DNA of 64,000 nt from positions 68,640,015 to 68,704,014 of the forward strand of contig CM024756.1 in assembly GCA_014218235.1 (NCBI GenBank), read 5' to 3'. A program made the position numbers and the translations under genes. Origin of the DNA: Colocasia esculenta. Taxonomy: Eukaryota; Streptophyta; Magnoliopsida; Alismatales; Araceae. Position 1 is the first letter of the stretch. The number at the start of each line of letters is the position of its first letter. Positions 1 through 10,073 of the stretch are shown here, one piece after another. Under the pieces are notes generated by a model. It worked only from the letters and a program-made list of their open reading frames with translations, was not told where the DNA came from and did not search any database.

Positions 1-825
1 GACTCACCCACCTGACAAGTCCGAACTGTTCTTTCCAGAGTAGCTACTCTCTGGGCTGCTTTTTCAACTGTTCTACACATTAATGGTATCACTGCAGTCT
101 GCAATTCTGGCCTCAAACCATGGATAAAATATTCAACCATTATAGCATTATCCGTGACAACATAGGGTGCATACCTGCTCATGCCATGAACCGCATCTGA
201 TACTCCAGGACTGAAGTCTCACCCTGCTGCAAGGTCCTGAACTGCTCCCTTTTTGTCTGCTGCACTTGAAGAACAAAGAATGTATCGTTAAACACTTCAA
301 GAAATTCAGGCCAGGTAATAGCACCCTCTATTCTGCCTGCAAAGGTGGTCTGCATCTTCAGACACCACCACTCCTACGCAAATCCCCTCAGCTGATAAGT
401 AGCCAATAGAACTTTGTCCGCTGCTGGACACGTCATGGTCATAAAGACCCTCTCAATCTCATGAATCCAGTGCTCCGCTGTGTCTGGATTCGGCCATCCT
501 GTATAAGTGGGTGGCTGTAACCTCAAAAACCATTCAACTTCCCCACTGGCTCTTCTGCTGCAATCACAGGTGGTGATGGTGGTACTGGTGCCATAAAAGG
601 TACCTCCACCCCTGGTGGTGGTGGAACTGGGGCCACAGGTACCGCCTCTTCGATCACAGGTGGTACCGGTGCCTGCTGATCCATCCTCATCTGAATATTG
701 GTGAGGCTCTCCCAAATCCTTTCTATCATCCGCTGAGTCGACTCCTTAGGGTCATCTCCTCTACCACCCCAGTCTCTTCTATCGCCCTTACAACTGCCTG
801 CACACAACAAGCCAACCATAGGCAA
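1..825 (-). pseudogene. gag: Gy-A gag remnant (Ty3/gypsy), cut by window edge
   Basis: Retrotransposon Gag would form the virus-like particle. On the minus strand an N-terminal part starts with Met near 825 and is rich in Pro and Val; the reading then changes frame near 520-560, so the gene is broken. The second frame carries the typical plant gypsy Gag core: FLRLQPPTYTGWPNPDTAEH followed by WIHEIERVF and the LLATYQLRG block, ending at a stop at 374. Gag-like sequence continues in other frames to base 1. The gene sits just inside its own LTR (940-3157), in the expected order for a minus-strand element, so pol must lie left of the window. Family assignment is firm; clade is not. Confidence 0.85.
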
Positions 826-920
826 AACAACGAGTCATTACAAAACCAAGGCCAACTACCAGCAATGTATCTAAAGAAGATCTGGCTAGGTAAGCTCTTA
901 ATTCCTTTATATTCACACGG

Positions 921-937
921 ACCTTGCTCTGATACCA
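921..937 (-). promoter_or_regulatory. Primer binding site of Gy-A
   Basis: Read on the minus strand this is TGGTATCAGAGCAAGGT, complementary to the 3' end of initiator tRNA-Met, the usual primer for plant gypsy and copia elements. It starts two bases inside the LTR end at 940, as expected, and fixes the orientation of Gy-A. Confidence 0.9.
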
Positions 938-2300
938 ACTGTGACGGAACACCTCATCCAAGTCCGTTAAACCAGTAACGTGCTTGACCCGAGACCATCT
1001 CCCGCGAACGGGCCGAAGCCTCGCAAGGGATGCCACACACTAGTTCATGAAAACACAAAGGAACACACCATTGCATTTATAATGTACGGTTTTACATAGC
1101 CAACTTCAAAAGAAATAAAGGAAAGTACACAAGCCTGGGGCATACCCCGAGGTACAACAGTACAACTGAAGAAAGAAAAGCTACACTGCTGGAGGCGCTG
1201 GGCCAACACCGCTACGTCGTGGCTCCGAACTGGACGATGTTAGAGAACCTCCTCGTCGCCCTCGCCTTTGGGGAGTAGGGGTGAGCCTCGCTAGTCACTG
1301 GCTTAGTAGGGAACTCCCCCAACATCGAGCAAACCAAACACAAGTAGCGAAAGTAGTAAACTATGCTAGCAATTTATAGCACAACTAAACAGGAATTAAA
1401 GCTATAAACAAACTCACCGCTAGCCACTGCGTAAAACAGCTGTAATAAATAAACGACAAAACTCCAACATGTGTACGAGCTACGGTAGAGACCGCCACAC
1501 TCGAGTCATGTAGACCGTTTCATGACACCAGCAACAGACTCGGACAAACTAACACAGGTCTACCTCTCAATCTCGCAGCCACGGACGAAAGGTCCAACTG
1601 CCGCTCCACGTGAAAAAGACAAGCAACTGTGGAGACCAACTAACACCACCACCTACGGACCACACGGTCGTAGGCCCATGCCTGGCACCTCTAGAGACCC
1701 TGGCCTGGTCTCGCTAGAGTGAGGCACTGGAAAAGGACTAGTCGGGGACCAGCGTCGACAACTGGTGTCCGTACCCCCCAACTAAGAGCGCGCTACAAGT
1801 GACTAGAAACAAACACAAGAGTCACTGTCCCATTGTCGTCTTTCCCTCAGCCGGACATACAACTCAAACAAGGGGTGAGGGTGTTCAGCACAGACGACAC
1901 AGACCTCAACGGTACCACACAAGTAGGACCGACAAGCCCCGAGCTAACAGCCTGGCTAATAGAGAACCTGGGCACCCAACTGAGAGGTAACAACGGTAGG
2001 CATCTACTACCTGACACACACACAGAAACCACTTGCGTACCGCACAAACCACGTGAAACCTCATGTAAACCTCGTGTACTAACGGTCCACAACACGTGAA
2101 CACCACCTGCCTGGTGTGAACCCTATGTCCACAGGTAAACTACTAGCTAGCTATGTAACCTGTGAGCTAGCCTCGTAAACCACGGGCTTCCCAGAGCGCC
2201 ACAAGTGCCAATGCACTGCTCACTAACACTGAGCATACCGATAACGATAATTGGATAGTCACATGTGTAAACCATGCACAAACAGGGCCTCTCGGGCCAA

Positions 2301-2454
2301 GTCACGACAACCCATTGGGTCGCCTTCAGAAGCGTCGCCACGACATGTCACCTTCAGATCCAGAACGCAACCTACTTACATGTCGCCTTCTGATCCTTAA
2401 CGCGACACATCGCTGTGTCACGTTCAGGACGAGACATAGGGACCCGTCGCCTTA
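2301..2454. repeat. GTCGC word-pair cluster, transcribed side of Gy-A LTR
   Basis: Five pairs of GTCGC/GCGAC words. Word centres fall at 2304.5/2322.5, 2332.5/2350.5 (first word damaged), 2367.5/2385.5, 2402.5/2420.5 and 2431.5/2449.5: always 18 bp within a pair, and 28, 35, 35 and 29 bp from pair to pair. The best hairpin has arms AACGCGACA (2399-2407) and TGTCACGTT (2416-2424), eight of nine paired. It lies 350-500 bp downstream of the TATA-like site in LTR sense. Confidence 0.8.
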
Positions 2455-2764
2455 TCAGTGGGAACCCTAATCCAAGCTTTCTCCATGAAAGCCCATTTCA
2501 CACCATACAAACCACCCTTAATTCTTCATTTTCATGCTTCTGTGAATACCTAAGCATGGTATCTAAGGTTAGAAACACATTAAACTGATTGGAACCCTAT
2601 CCCTTGCGATTTACACCCAAAAACGGGAAGAGTTCACCTACCTTCGCGAAGAACGTGTTATGCAGCGATCTCCCGGCATTTCCCCTGCTTCTCCCGACTC
2701 CCTGCAGCGAGGACACGCCGAAGATGCCAAAACCCAGCAGAAATCGCCACAGCTCCTCCCCCTG

Positions 2765-2811
2765 GCCAAGCAGAACCCTTGTGCGTTCTGCTTGGCTGGG
2801 GTTATTTAAAA
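2765..2811 (-). promoter_or_regulatory. Putative Gy-A promoter: TATA-like site plus perfect 12 bp hairpin
   Basis: TTATTTAAA lies at 2803-2811 (TTTAAATAA in LTR sense). About 7-40 bp downstream in that sense is a perfect inverted repeat: GCCAAGCAGAAC (2765-2776), an 8-base loop, GTTCTGCTTGGC (2785-2796). The hairpin would be at or close to the RNA 5' end. The promoter call is inference from position. Confidence 0.5.
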
Positions 2812-2827
2812 ACCAGCAGCGGTTTGG

Positions 2828-3010
2828 AATGCGACGCATCGTGGCGTCGCGATTAGGTCGCGACGAACCTGAGCGTCATCTTCCCAACGCCCGCTGCCCT
2901 GAGCGCTACACGTGGCGCACATATAGACGCTCAACACTTCAAGATGGCCACATGAACGCGACGGCCACCTCTGTCGCGTTAAGAACGCAACACACCTCCC
3001 TGTCGTGATG
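2828..3010. repeat. GTCGC word cluster upstream of Gy-A promoter
   Basis: A run of GCGACG, GTCGCGA, TCGCGAC, AACGCGAC and GTCGCGTT words. The clearest pair is a perfect inverted repeat, AACGCGAC (2955-2962) and GTCGCGTT (2973-2980), loop 10, centre spacing 18. With the cluster at 2301-2454 it brackets the putative promoter. Confidence 0.75.
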
Positions 3011-3735
3011 ACAGGCTGAGGAATCTAGGGTACTGTAGGCCCAAACTGTCGGCCCAGTATGCCCCAGAACACACACAGACAGCACACGTAAACCACATTC
3101 GCCACCACAAGCGCTAAACACACGATCCACGAGGATCCGAAAATGCGCGACGTTACAAAAAACAGCTTCTCAAGGGGAGCACACAACCAATGTCTCCAAT
3201 GTTGATGAGTTCAGAGAAGGCATTGTGGAAAGTGCCTCAATGACATTGATGACTCTGTGAAGCCCGTTAAAAGGGCAGAGAAGTCAAGGGAAAAGAAGTG
3301 GCTCAGGGAACTCCTCTCCTTACCTGGCGACCACATCAGAAGAAGAAGAAGCTGAAGATAAATATGATGCTTGTTATCAAAAGACTGGATGAGCAAGGAA
3401 AGATTCTGTGCTCTGTGCAATCAGACATTCAGTAAATTTTCATAAGCCAGAGTACTTCAGCTATGGAAATGGGAATGGTGAGAAATGCAGTGAGATGGGT
3501 GCAAAGTGAGCTCATAATATCAAGGAATCTATAACCGCACTTGGAGATTTGGTCAGGGCGCAGTCATCAAATACCCCTCCTGCTCCTTCTCCTGTAGTAC
3601 CAGTCTGAAGTTCTGGGCCTCTGAGGCTAGGCAACAAGATATTGGGCCATCAGGGCAAATTTCTGAAGAGCCAACAGGGCCATTCAGGCCACAGGTGTTG
3701 ATAAGCAGCAACTGCAATGCGGACCAGTTGAAGTT

Positions 3736-5561
3736 GTGAAGTCTGGGCCGTCAGGGCCAATAGAGATGTTTCTGGCCAACAGGGCCAGTGGTCCTGAGGG
3801 TGAGATTCTAAGAGTGGAAGAGCCAGTTGTCGCTCCAGAGGCCCCTGATCCTTCTCCTCTTGCAACCCCAGCCCCTCCTTCACCACCATCTTCCTCCACA
3901 GCACCTCCAGCACCTATCACCTTCAAACAACCCCTGCCTCGCACCTTTTCTTCCCCAACTCCATTTCTTCTGAATCCTTTCCTTCTCCTACCACCTCTAC
4001 ATCCATTCCACCACCTCCTCCTATTCCTGAAGACCCTCCAGCCTCATCATCAGCTGGAACCTCCTCTTCCTCTGGTCCTTCTTTAGATGGACCATCCTTC
4101 ACACCTTGTTCTTCTACCCATCAATCATTTCTCCCCTCCTCCTCCTCCTCCTTCCTTTGTCACCTTTATACCTGAAGGTGCTCAACTCGAAGGTCCATTT
4201 CTAAATAAATTTGAGGATGAGTTGGAAATCACCACCATCTGTTCAGTTCTGGCAGTTGCCTCTCATGTCCACAGACTGACTCTTCTAGTCCTGTCTCTAA
4301 AAAGAGGAAACTTTCTACTACTCTTGCTCTCTCCCACCGAACCTAAATTTCCTCCTCTTTGGTTTTCTCTCAATATTGAAAATCGAAGGAAACCACTCTA
4401 TCGTGAATATCTCCAAAATGTATCATTGCCACCATTTTTGGTGTTCCTTTTCTAAATCTCACTGATCACCTCAATGCTGTCCTTCCCTACAACCACTTCT
4501 CAAAAGCTGATCAATCCAAAATCTTCAAATGGCTGAAAACAAATCTGAAGATCAGTGGGCTAAAGGGCACTCAGCTCTCTATAGGAAATATATTCTTGAA
4601 AGTCAGCTCGGTTTCCACTCAGGGACTCTCCACTCACTCTCTCTGAGTGGTTTGTCATTCATCATATAACCATTTGGGCACTTTTATTCAAAAGGAAGTG
4701 AAGCTCATCAGGTACTTCCAGTTATTCATGATTATTGGTATCTTCACAAGTTACCTGAAGTTCAGTTGGGTCAGTTTCAGGGAGCCGTTGCTTCGTTAAA
4801 AACTGAAAATCGAGTCAATTGCACCTTCAAGTGGATTTCGCCACCCTGCAAATTCCAGACACTATGTTTCTTCCTAAGCTGCACTCCTTGGTCATGGACT
4901 CCTCAGTTGGTCCTGTCATTTTGAGTGATTCGCTCGAGTCATGAGAAGGATCTTAGCTCAACAGGGTGACTTCCCTCCTTCCAAACATTCATCTTCAGAG
5001 AATTTCATCTAGGCCATATCTCCTCTGAAGTTCTTGCCCCTCTGCTATCAGAATGTGAAAGGCTTTCTCCCACGGACTGGGAAAAGCACTACAACCAGTC
5101 AGCCCTTCAGTTGGAAGCCTTGAACAGCTCCTTGTTTAAGGCCGGCAAGCCCACTCTCACAGCTGAAGCCTTCTTGGACCTGAATTCTATCAATTTAGTT
5201 CAGGACCCTTACCTTCAGTGGGTCGAGCGGTACAGTCTTTTATGGCAGAAGAAAGATCTTCTGTAGCATCAGATCCACTACCCTACCAAGATCAACCAAT
5301 TTCTTCGGTTTGCCAGCTTGGATCTTTCTTCTCCTTCCAAGAATCTCTTGGCAAGATGAATATACTAATTTTCTAGAAGATCAACGCCAACTTCGCATCA
5401 AAAGGATGCTTCAAGACATGGGGTCATCTTACTCTATTGCTTTTGGGGTTTTCCAGACCTATTTTGAGGAGCAGGAATGCAAGGCTTTGTGCATTATTCA
5501 GCGGCATGCCTCCCTTCTATCTCCTGCTTTCTACCTTCATGTAACCCCTCAAGATAAATAG
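3736..5561 (+). pseudogene. Co-1 accessory ORF remnant, function unknown
   Basis: A broken open region between the missing pol and the polypurine tract. From 3736 it encodes a Pro/Ser-rich stretch (for example PAPPSPPSSSTAPPAP), then from 4087 another proline run and FVTFIPEGAQLEG. From about 4450 to 5560 coding-like text continues over several frames, including HYNQSALQLEALNSSLFKAG near 5090-5145, and ends with stops before 5565. The position equals that of the extra 3' ORF of SIRE-type copia elements. I see no membrane anchor or other feature that would make it an envelope protein. At least four frameshifts or stops; not functional. Confidence 0.5.
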
Positions 5562-5752
5562 AAAAGTTCTTTGCTCTTATCTCTCTTCTTCTTTGTCTCC
5601 GAATGATTACTTTTGCTTAATGACAAAAGGTGGAGAAATATATATTTTAGAATACAACTCTCATATTTTATTTCACATCACTTATATTTTATTTTGCAAC
5701 TTATTTAGATTTATTTCAGAACATCTTTCATTGTTGCTATGTTTATCATCAC

Positions 5753-5768
5753 ACCAAAAGGGGGAGAT
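5753..5768 (+). promoter_or_regulatory. Polypurine tract of Co-1
   Basis: CCAAAAGGGGGAGAT directly before the LTR start TGATGATC at 5769. This is the plus-strand DNA primer site and sets the boundary of the 3' LTR. Confidence 0.8.
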
Positions 5769-5984
5769 TGATGATCAGATTTTCCCCATGTAATTTAAAT
5801 GAATTAAATATCTATTTTGGCGATTAACAAACTAAGTCAATGTGCATTTCTAACATATCTTCTATAAGATTTGAGCACAGGAAATCTAACAAAGAAAATC
5901 AAGCTAAACGGGTAAGTATTCTTCATACCAGCATTTACAGTTCAAAGCATATAATTTTCTAAGTACACATCGACTCTATAGTTG

Positions 5985-6870
5985 TTATAACGATTTTCTT
6001 AGAATCATAACGATTTCCTCATTCACATCGATTTTGGTTCTAGAACGATTTCATAAGTCATTGATATTCTATTGAAGTCTATCTCATAACGATTTGCTAA
6101 GAGATCGCAACGATTTGCCTCTCATAACGATTCGCTAAGAGATCGCAACGATTTGTCTCTCCAACGATTCACTAAGATCGCAACGATTTGCCTCTCATAA
6201 CGATTCGCTAAGAGATCGCAACAATTTTCCTCTCATAACTTCACTAAGAGATCGCAACGATTTGCCTCTCATAACGATTCGCTACGAGATCGCAACGATT
6301 TGCCTCTCATAATGATTCGCTAAGAGATCGCAACGATTTGCCTCTCATAAATTCTCTAAGAGATCACATCGACTTGGTTCATAACGATTTGATTGTCACA
6401 TCGATTCGATAAGTGAGAACAACGATTTGCTCTCATAACGACTTGGTTCATACGATTCGGTCGTCGCATTGATTTGATAAGTGAAATAATGACTTTCTCT
6501 CACAACGATTTTGGTTTCACAACGACTCGTTAAGTTTCATAACAATTCGATAAGTTACAAAACGACTCAGTCACGGTAACGATTCATTAAGTTACACAAT
6601 GACTTGGTTCCAGTAACGATTCGATACATTAAACAACGATTTTTGTTCCTATATCGACTCCATAAGTGAAACAACGATTTGCTCGTAATGATTTGTTGAT
6701 AGTATCATAACGATTTGCCTCTACAACTATTCGGTTATTATGCATAATGATTTATGTGTACATCGACTTGTTTATGAACGTATAATGATTCATATGAACA
6801 ATGACTCATCTTTACATCGATTTCATAAATCGTGATCATATCGATTTCATAGTGTATAACGAATTCATAT
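5985..6870 (+). repeat. AACGATT word array with 38 bp minisatellite core
   Basis: Dozens of AACGATTTG/AACGATTCG words. The core at about 6085-6372 is seven to eight units of 38 bp, each with two ACGATT words 21 bp apart (so gaps alternate 21 and 17). Outside the core the words go on in diverged text to about 6870. The array is 440-1330 bp upstream of the LTR TATA box. Words are mostly direct, not inverted, repeats. Confidence 0.9.
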
Positions 6871-7310
6871 TCAAACCTATTATCAGATACTTTGAAAAGT
6901 CAAAGTCTTCCCTCGCCTTTCTCACATCCATGCGTTATTATGACTGATCATATCACTGCACTGCATGCAACGATATCTTATATTTCCATGATTATACTGT
7001 AAACAACTTTCTAGAAGAACAGAATGGAACTTCTATTTTGATATAAAATCATTCTAACGTTGACTGACAACAAGAGACAGCCTAGTTGTCTATTGTTTAG
7101 CATTTAATGCGTGCAGGTCTCTGACAGCGCACCTCATCAAAAGTTGGACAATATGGAAGATAACGGACATCAAAGAAGATCCTCTGTCTTGTTGCGTGCA
7201 TGGAAAGCTAAAGACTGATTGAACAATAAGCACTACAGTGACATGTAGTCTAACATAAACAAAGCTTAGAGACAACGGACACTTCAACGTTCAAATTTCA
7301 AATGGAAGTC

Positions 7311-7318
7311 ATATATAG
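7311..7318 (+). promoter_or_regulatory. TATA box of Co-1 LTR
   Basis: ATATATAG in a plain context, followed about 25-40 bases later by leader-like sequence. Only position and sequence support it. Confidence 0.55.
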
Positions 7319-7989
7319 AAGACTGAAGCTCCAGAAACACACAGAACTCACGACAATCTTTTACAAGCTTTTCTGCGAGCATCTGAAAGAGCGAAGCCTC
7401 ACTGCTTTGTATGTCTAGCTCTTAGATCTGTACATTCATTGTGTTAGTCTTGAGAGCTTCTGTAAACTGAGAGTGTTACTCATCGTAGAACTCTCCCTCT
7501 CAGTCGTTGCTTCAGATCGAGCGTTGATCCTTAAGCTTAATCTAGGGGCGTATCATCCCTGAATACATTCCTGTGTTCTTTCCCTTCATGTTGAAGGAAG
7601 ACCTGGTGGGTTCCAGGGTGTTTGTTTCCCTTTGTGTAGAATGAAGACCTGGTGGGATCCGGGTGTTGTAATTCCTCTTTGGGTTGTGAAGAGAAGACTA
7701 GCTGCGGCTGGTGTGTGTAAGTATCCTGAGGGGACTGTACACTTGGGTAGTGTAATCCTGAGTTGTTGCTCAGGGACTGGACGTAGGACTCCTGTGGAGA
7801 GGAGGTCCGTACCTGGATAAATTCTGTGTGTCGTGTGTGATTGCCTTGTGTTTGCTATCCTCCTTTTTACTAACACTAACAGTCATCGAAGTGTGTTGTG
7901 TGATTGTTTTTCTGGACAGGTTTTAGAGTGATCAAAATTTTAAGAATCCCATTCACCCCCCCCCCTCTGGGCTTGCTACCTGGGCAACA

Positions 7990-8354
7990 ACTTAGACATT
8001 TATTCATGTATTTATCATAATCATAATCACACTTTACTAGCTGCTTTGACATGAATTAAACATAATTACATGGTTTTACATTTGTTCACATGCTATCTTA
8101 TTCATTCAACAATTTCACATGCTCTCATTTACTTTGCATAGTTCATGTGTTCACATACACATATTCACATACATTACTATAGGAATGTTATTAAACTATA
8201 TAACATGATACCAACATGATGTTACATCTAACATATTAACATATGAATGATATGGATATATGCCTTATTACCCTAGTTTTTACATGAAATCATGCTCTCA
8301 TTAACATTTACTATCCCTTACATATCATTCACACATTCTTCACATCCTTTACTC
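7990..8354 (-). mobile_element. Family-D LTR fragment
   Basis: AT-rich text full of CACAT/TTCACA words that resembles 43100-43450 (part of the minus-strand family-D LTR) in the same orientation, including the block with ACATGATAC, ACATGAACATATGC-like and CCTTGGTTTT-like words. Bounded left by Co-1 and right by the N gap. No coding sequence. Confidence 0.55.
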
Positions 8355-8454
8355 NNNNNNNNNNNNNNNNNNNNNNNNNNNNNNNNNNNNNNNNNNNNNN
8401 NNNNNNNNNNNNNNNNNNNNNNNNNNNNNNNNNNNNNNNNNNNNNNNNNNNNNN
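8355..8454. other. Assembly gap, 100 N
   Basis: Exactly 100 N, a nominal gap size. The flanks are not copies of each other. The two sides may not be adjacent in the genome. Confidence 0.99.
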
Positions 8455-9329
8455 TCGTGATCTAATGCTAAACTAGAAAGAAAACGAAGCTATGCATGCA
8501 TGAAATCAAAGAAATAAAGAGAAGGGAAGAAGAATTGTGTAGCCGATGGGAAAACGCCCTGGAGGGCTCTTGCTGATCGTTTGGAGGGAAAGCTCTCTTC
8601 GTGGAAGATGAAGCTCTCTTGCTCAGCAAACAAAGAATCCGGCCTTGCCCAAAAAAATGCAGAGACGAGGTACTTATGGGTGATTATTCCCAACTCGGGT
8701 CTGAGAGGAATAATAGGCAAGAGTCCGACTATGGGCAAGTATGGCTGTGCAAGGGCTATTGGAACTCGGAAAGGAACATGTTAGGAAGGTTTGCTCCGAA
8801 TTTGAGAGGATTTGGACTGATTTGGACGTCCAAATGAAGCAATTACCATAAATAGCATGGGTCCAAATTGACTTCGGATTGAGTTCCTGTTTAGGCCCTG
8901 AACGCGACGGCCTTGGTGTCGCCTTCTTGAATGCGACGGCTCGATATGTCGCCTTCCTCATATGGAAGGCTGACTTGAGTCATTTTGTGATTTTCTGAGG
9001 ATTTAAAATATGGAATTATGAACGCGACATAGGAGCTGTCGTTTTCAGGAAGGCGACCTAGGGCTTGTCACCTTATGGTCTTTTCTGCATTTCGGCATGT
9101 AATGCGTCCAATCAGCCATGCACAGCCTTCGGGATGAAACATCGGACTTATACTCAGAGAGCTTTAGTGAAAGAGATTGATTTGACCAGGAAGAGTCCTC
9201 CAGGGCGATGACCAATGGGAATGATGTCATGATCGGAGAAAGCCAGCTTGACGATGATGAGCTAACATGGGGTTCAATGATACGACAGGGAATTTTGCTT
9301 GACTTATGGGTCAGAAATGGGTGTCTACA
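8455..9329 (-). mobile_element. 5' part of a minus-strand LTR
   Basis: Read on the minus strand it starts TGTAGACACCCATTTCTG at 9329, a typical LTR start, then carries a GTCGC word cluster (8901-9071), a TATA-like stretch near 8848-8857 and a pyrimidine-rich leader to the gap. The other end is lost in the gap, so no target duplication can be tested. Open frames here have no recognisable product. Confidence 0.55.
8901..9071. repeat. GTCGC word-pair cluster
   Basis: Four pairs: centres 8904.5/8921.5, 8933.5/8951.5, 9024.5/9041.5 and 9053.5/9070.5. Spacing within pairs is 17-18, between neighbouring pairs 29. The segment from 8930 (GAATGCGACGGCTCGAT and on) matches 19999-20026 in another LTR with one change in about 28 bases. 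Confidence 0.8.
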
Positions 9330-9667
9330 CCCCTCTCTTCTCCTCCCCCTCCAGCAGTGCTCCACCTCCCTCTCTCCCTTTGTGTGTTTCAGGTGAGGAG
9401 GAGGGCCATGTTCCTGTTCCTAGCGTCGTAGAGCTTGCGTGGAGTGAGGAGGAGGTGGCCAATCACACATGAAGGGCCCTATTGGGTTTATTTCTTCATT
9501 AAAGGTAGGGATTGTTTGTACCCTTCTCTATCCGGGTGGATTGGGAGCCCCTCGTGGTTGGTAGATAGCATTTATTGCTTTTCCATGCTCCCCTCCCTCA
9601 TGTGGTGGTGTTTGGCTTGTGGGCGGCCCCGGAATGGAGCATCCTGTGTTCTGCCTCTCTGCTGGTG

Positions 9668-9830
9668 TCGCAACAGCAGTGCGCGTCGTGACACCAGAAG
9701 AAGCATCGGCCCAGTCAGATGTGACCTTGTCACGATGCATTGCCTTGTCGCAATATGGAAGGTTGTCGCGATGCGTTGCCCCGTCACGACAAGGTTGCTG
9801 TCATAGTGCCCTTCCCCATCGCGATGGTAT
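9668..9830. repeat. GTCGC word cluster
   Basis: GTCGTGAC, GTCACGAT, GTCGCAAT, GTCGCGAT and GTCACGAC words in quick succession, many one C-to-T or G-to-A change away from GTCGCGAC, as expected of decayed methylated CpG. Confidence 0.7.
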
Positions 9831-10040
9831 CGTTATGGCCAGGGGGGACACAACAGTACTTATGTTTCCTCAAGTGTTTCTGTGGACCTAGTTAGCATGT
9901 CGGTATGTGCCCTAGGGCAGGCTTCCCTTTAGGACCTTCATATGCAGAACGCGATAGGTTGCCTTGCTGTGTTTAGTTACTAAAGGTGACACCTTCGTGG
10001 CCATGTCCTGGTGATGGTTCCAGGAGGCTCGCATCTGTCC

Positions 10041-10073
10041 AATAATCGATTGTCTGGTGATCAATCGATTATT
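10041..10073. repeat. Perfect 12 bp hairpin with ATCGAT words
   Basis: AATAATCGATTG (10041-10052), loop of 9, CAATCGATTATT (10062-10073). The two ATCGAT centres are 19 bp apart. It links this LTR to the ATCGAT word cluster at 11810-12260. Confidence 0.9.

Larger units (their letters stand above)
940..3157 (-). mobile_element. 5' LTR of Gy-A (2218 bp, minus strand)
   Basis: The LTR is bounded by TG at 940 and CA at 3157; in its own sense it begins TGTAACGTCG and ends TTCCGTCACA next to the primer site. The element landed in a run of A (3158-3162); the other target copy is outside the window. It contains a TATA-like stretch at 2803-2811, a perfect hairpin next to it (2765-2796) and two clusters of GTCGC word pairs on either side of that promoter. 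The 12-mer GGGGCATACCCC (1137-1148) recurs in reverse complement at 11453-11464 in another LTR, so the two are related. Open frames inside it show no family resemblance. Confidence 0.85.
3158..7989 (+). mobile_element. Co-1: 3' part of a copia-type element
   Basis: Order of parts on the plus strand: internal region with a degenerate accessory ORF, a polypurine tract (5753-5768) and a 2.2 kb LTR (5769-7989). The 5' side is missing because Gy-A inserted at 3157/3158. The copia call rests on the AAAAGGGGGAGA-type tract, the C-run just before the LTR end (7961-7976), which Co-2 also has, and an accessory region between pol and LTR as in SIRE/Maximus-like elements. No pol sequence is visible here. 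3158-3735 holds no recognisable frame. Confidence 0.7.
5769..7989 (+). mobile_element. 3' LTR of Co-1 (about 2.2 kb)
   Basis: It runs from TGATGATCAG after the polypurine tract to GGGCAACA at 7989, about 25 bases after a C-run, an arrangement like the Co-2 LTR end. It contains a large AACGATT word array (5985-6870) and a TATA box, ATATATAG, at 7311-7318, after which the sequence becomes leader-like. The exact 3' end is uncertain by a few bases because no second LTR is in the window. Confidence 0.7.

Noticed and set aside
3736..5561. Envelope gene in Co-1
   Set aside because: The position fits an env-like ORF, but I see no signal peptide, membrane segment or cleavage site, only Pro-rich and degenerate text.
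8340..8470. False duplication at the first N gap
   Set aside because: Unlike the second gap, the flanking sequences do not match each other.
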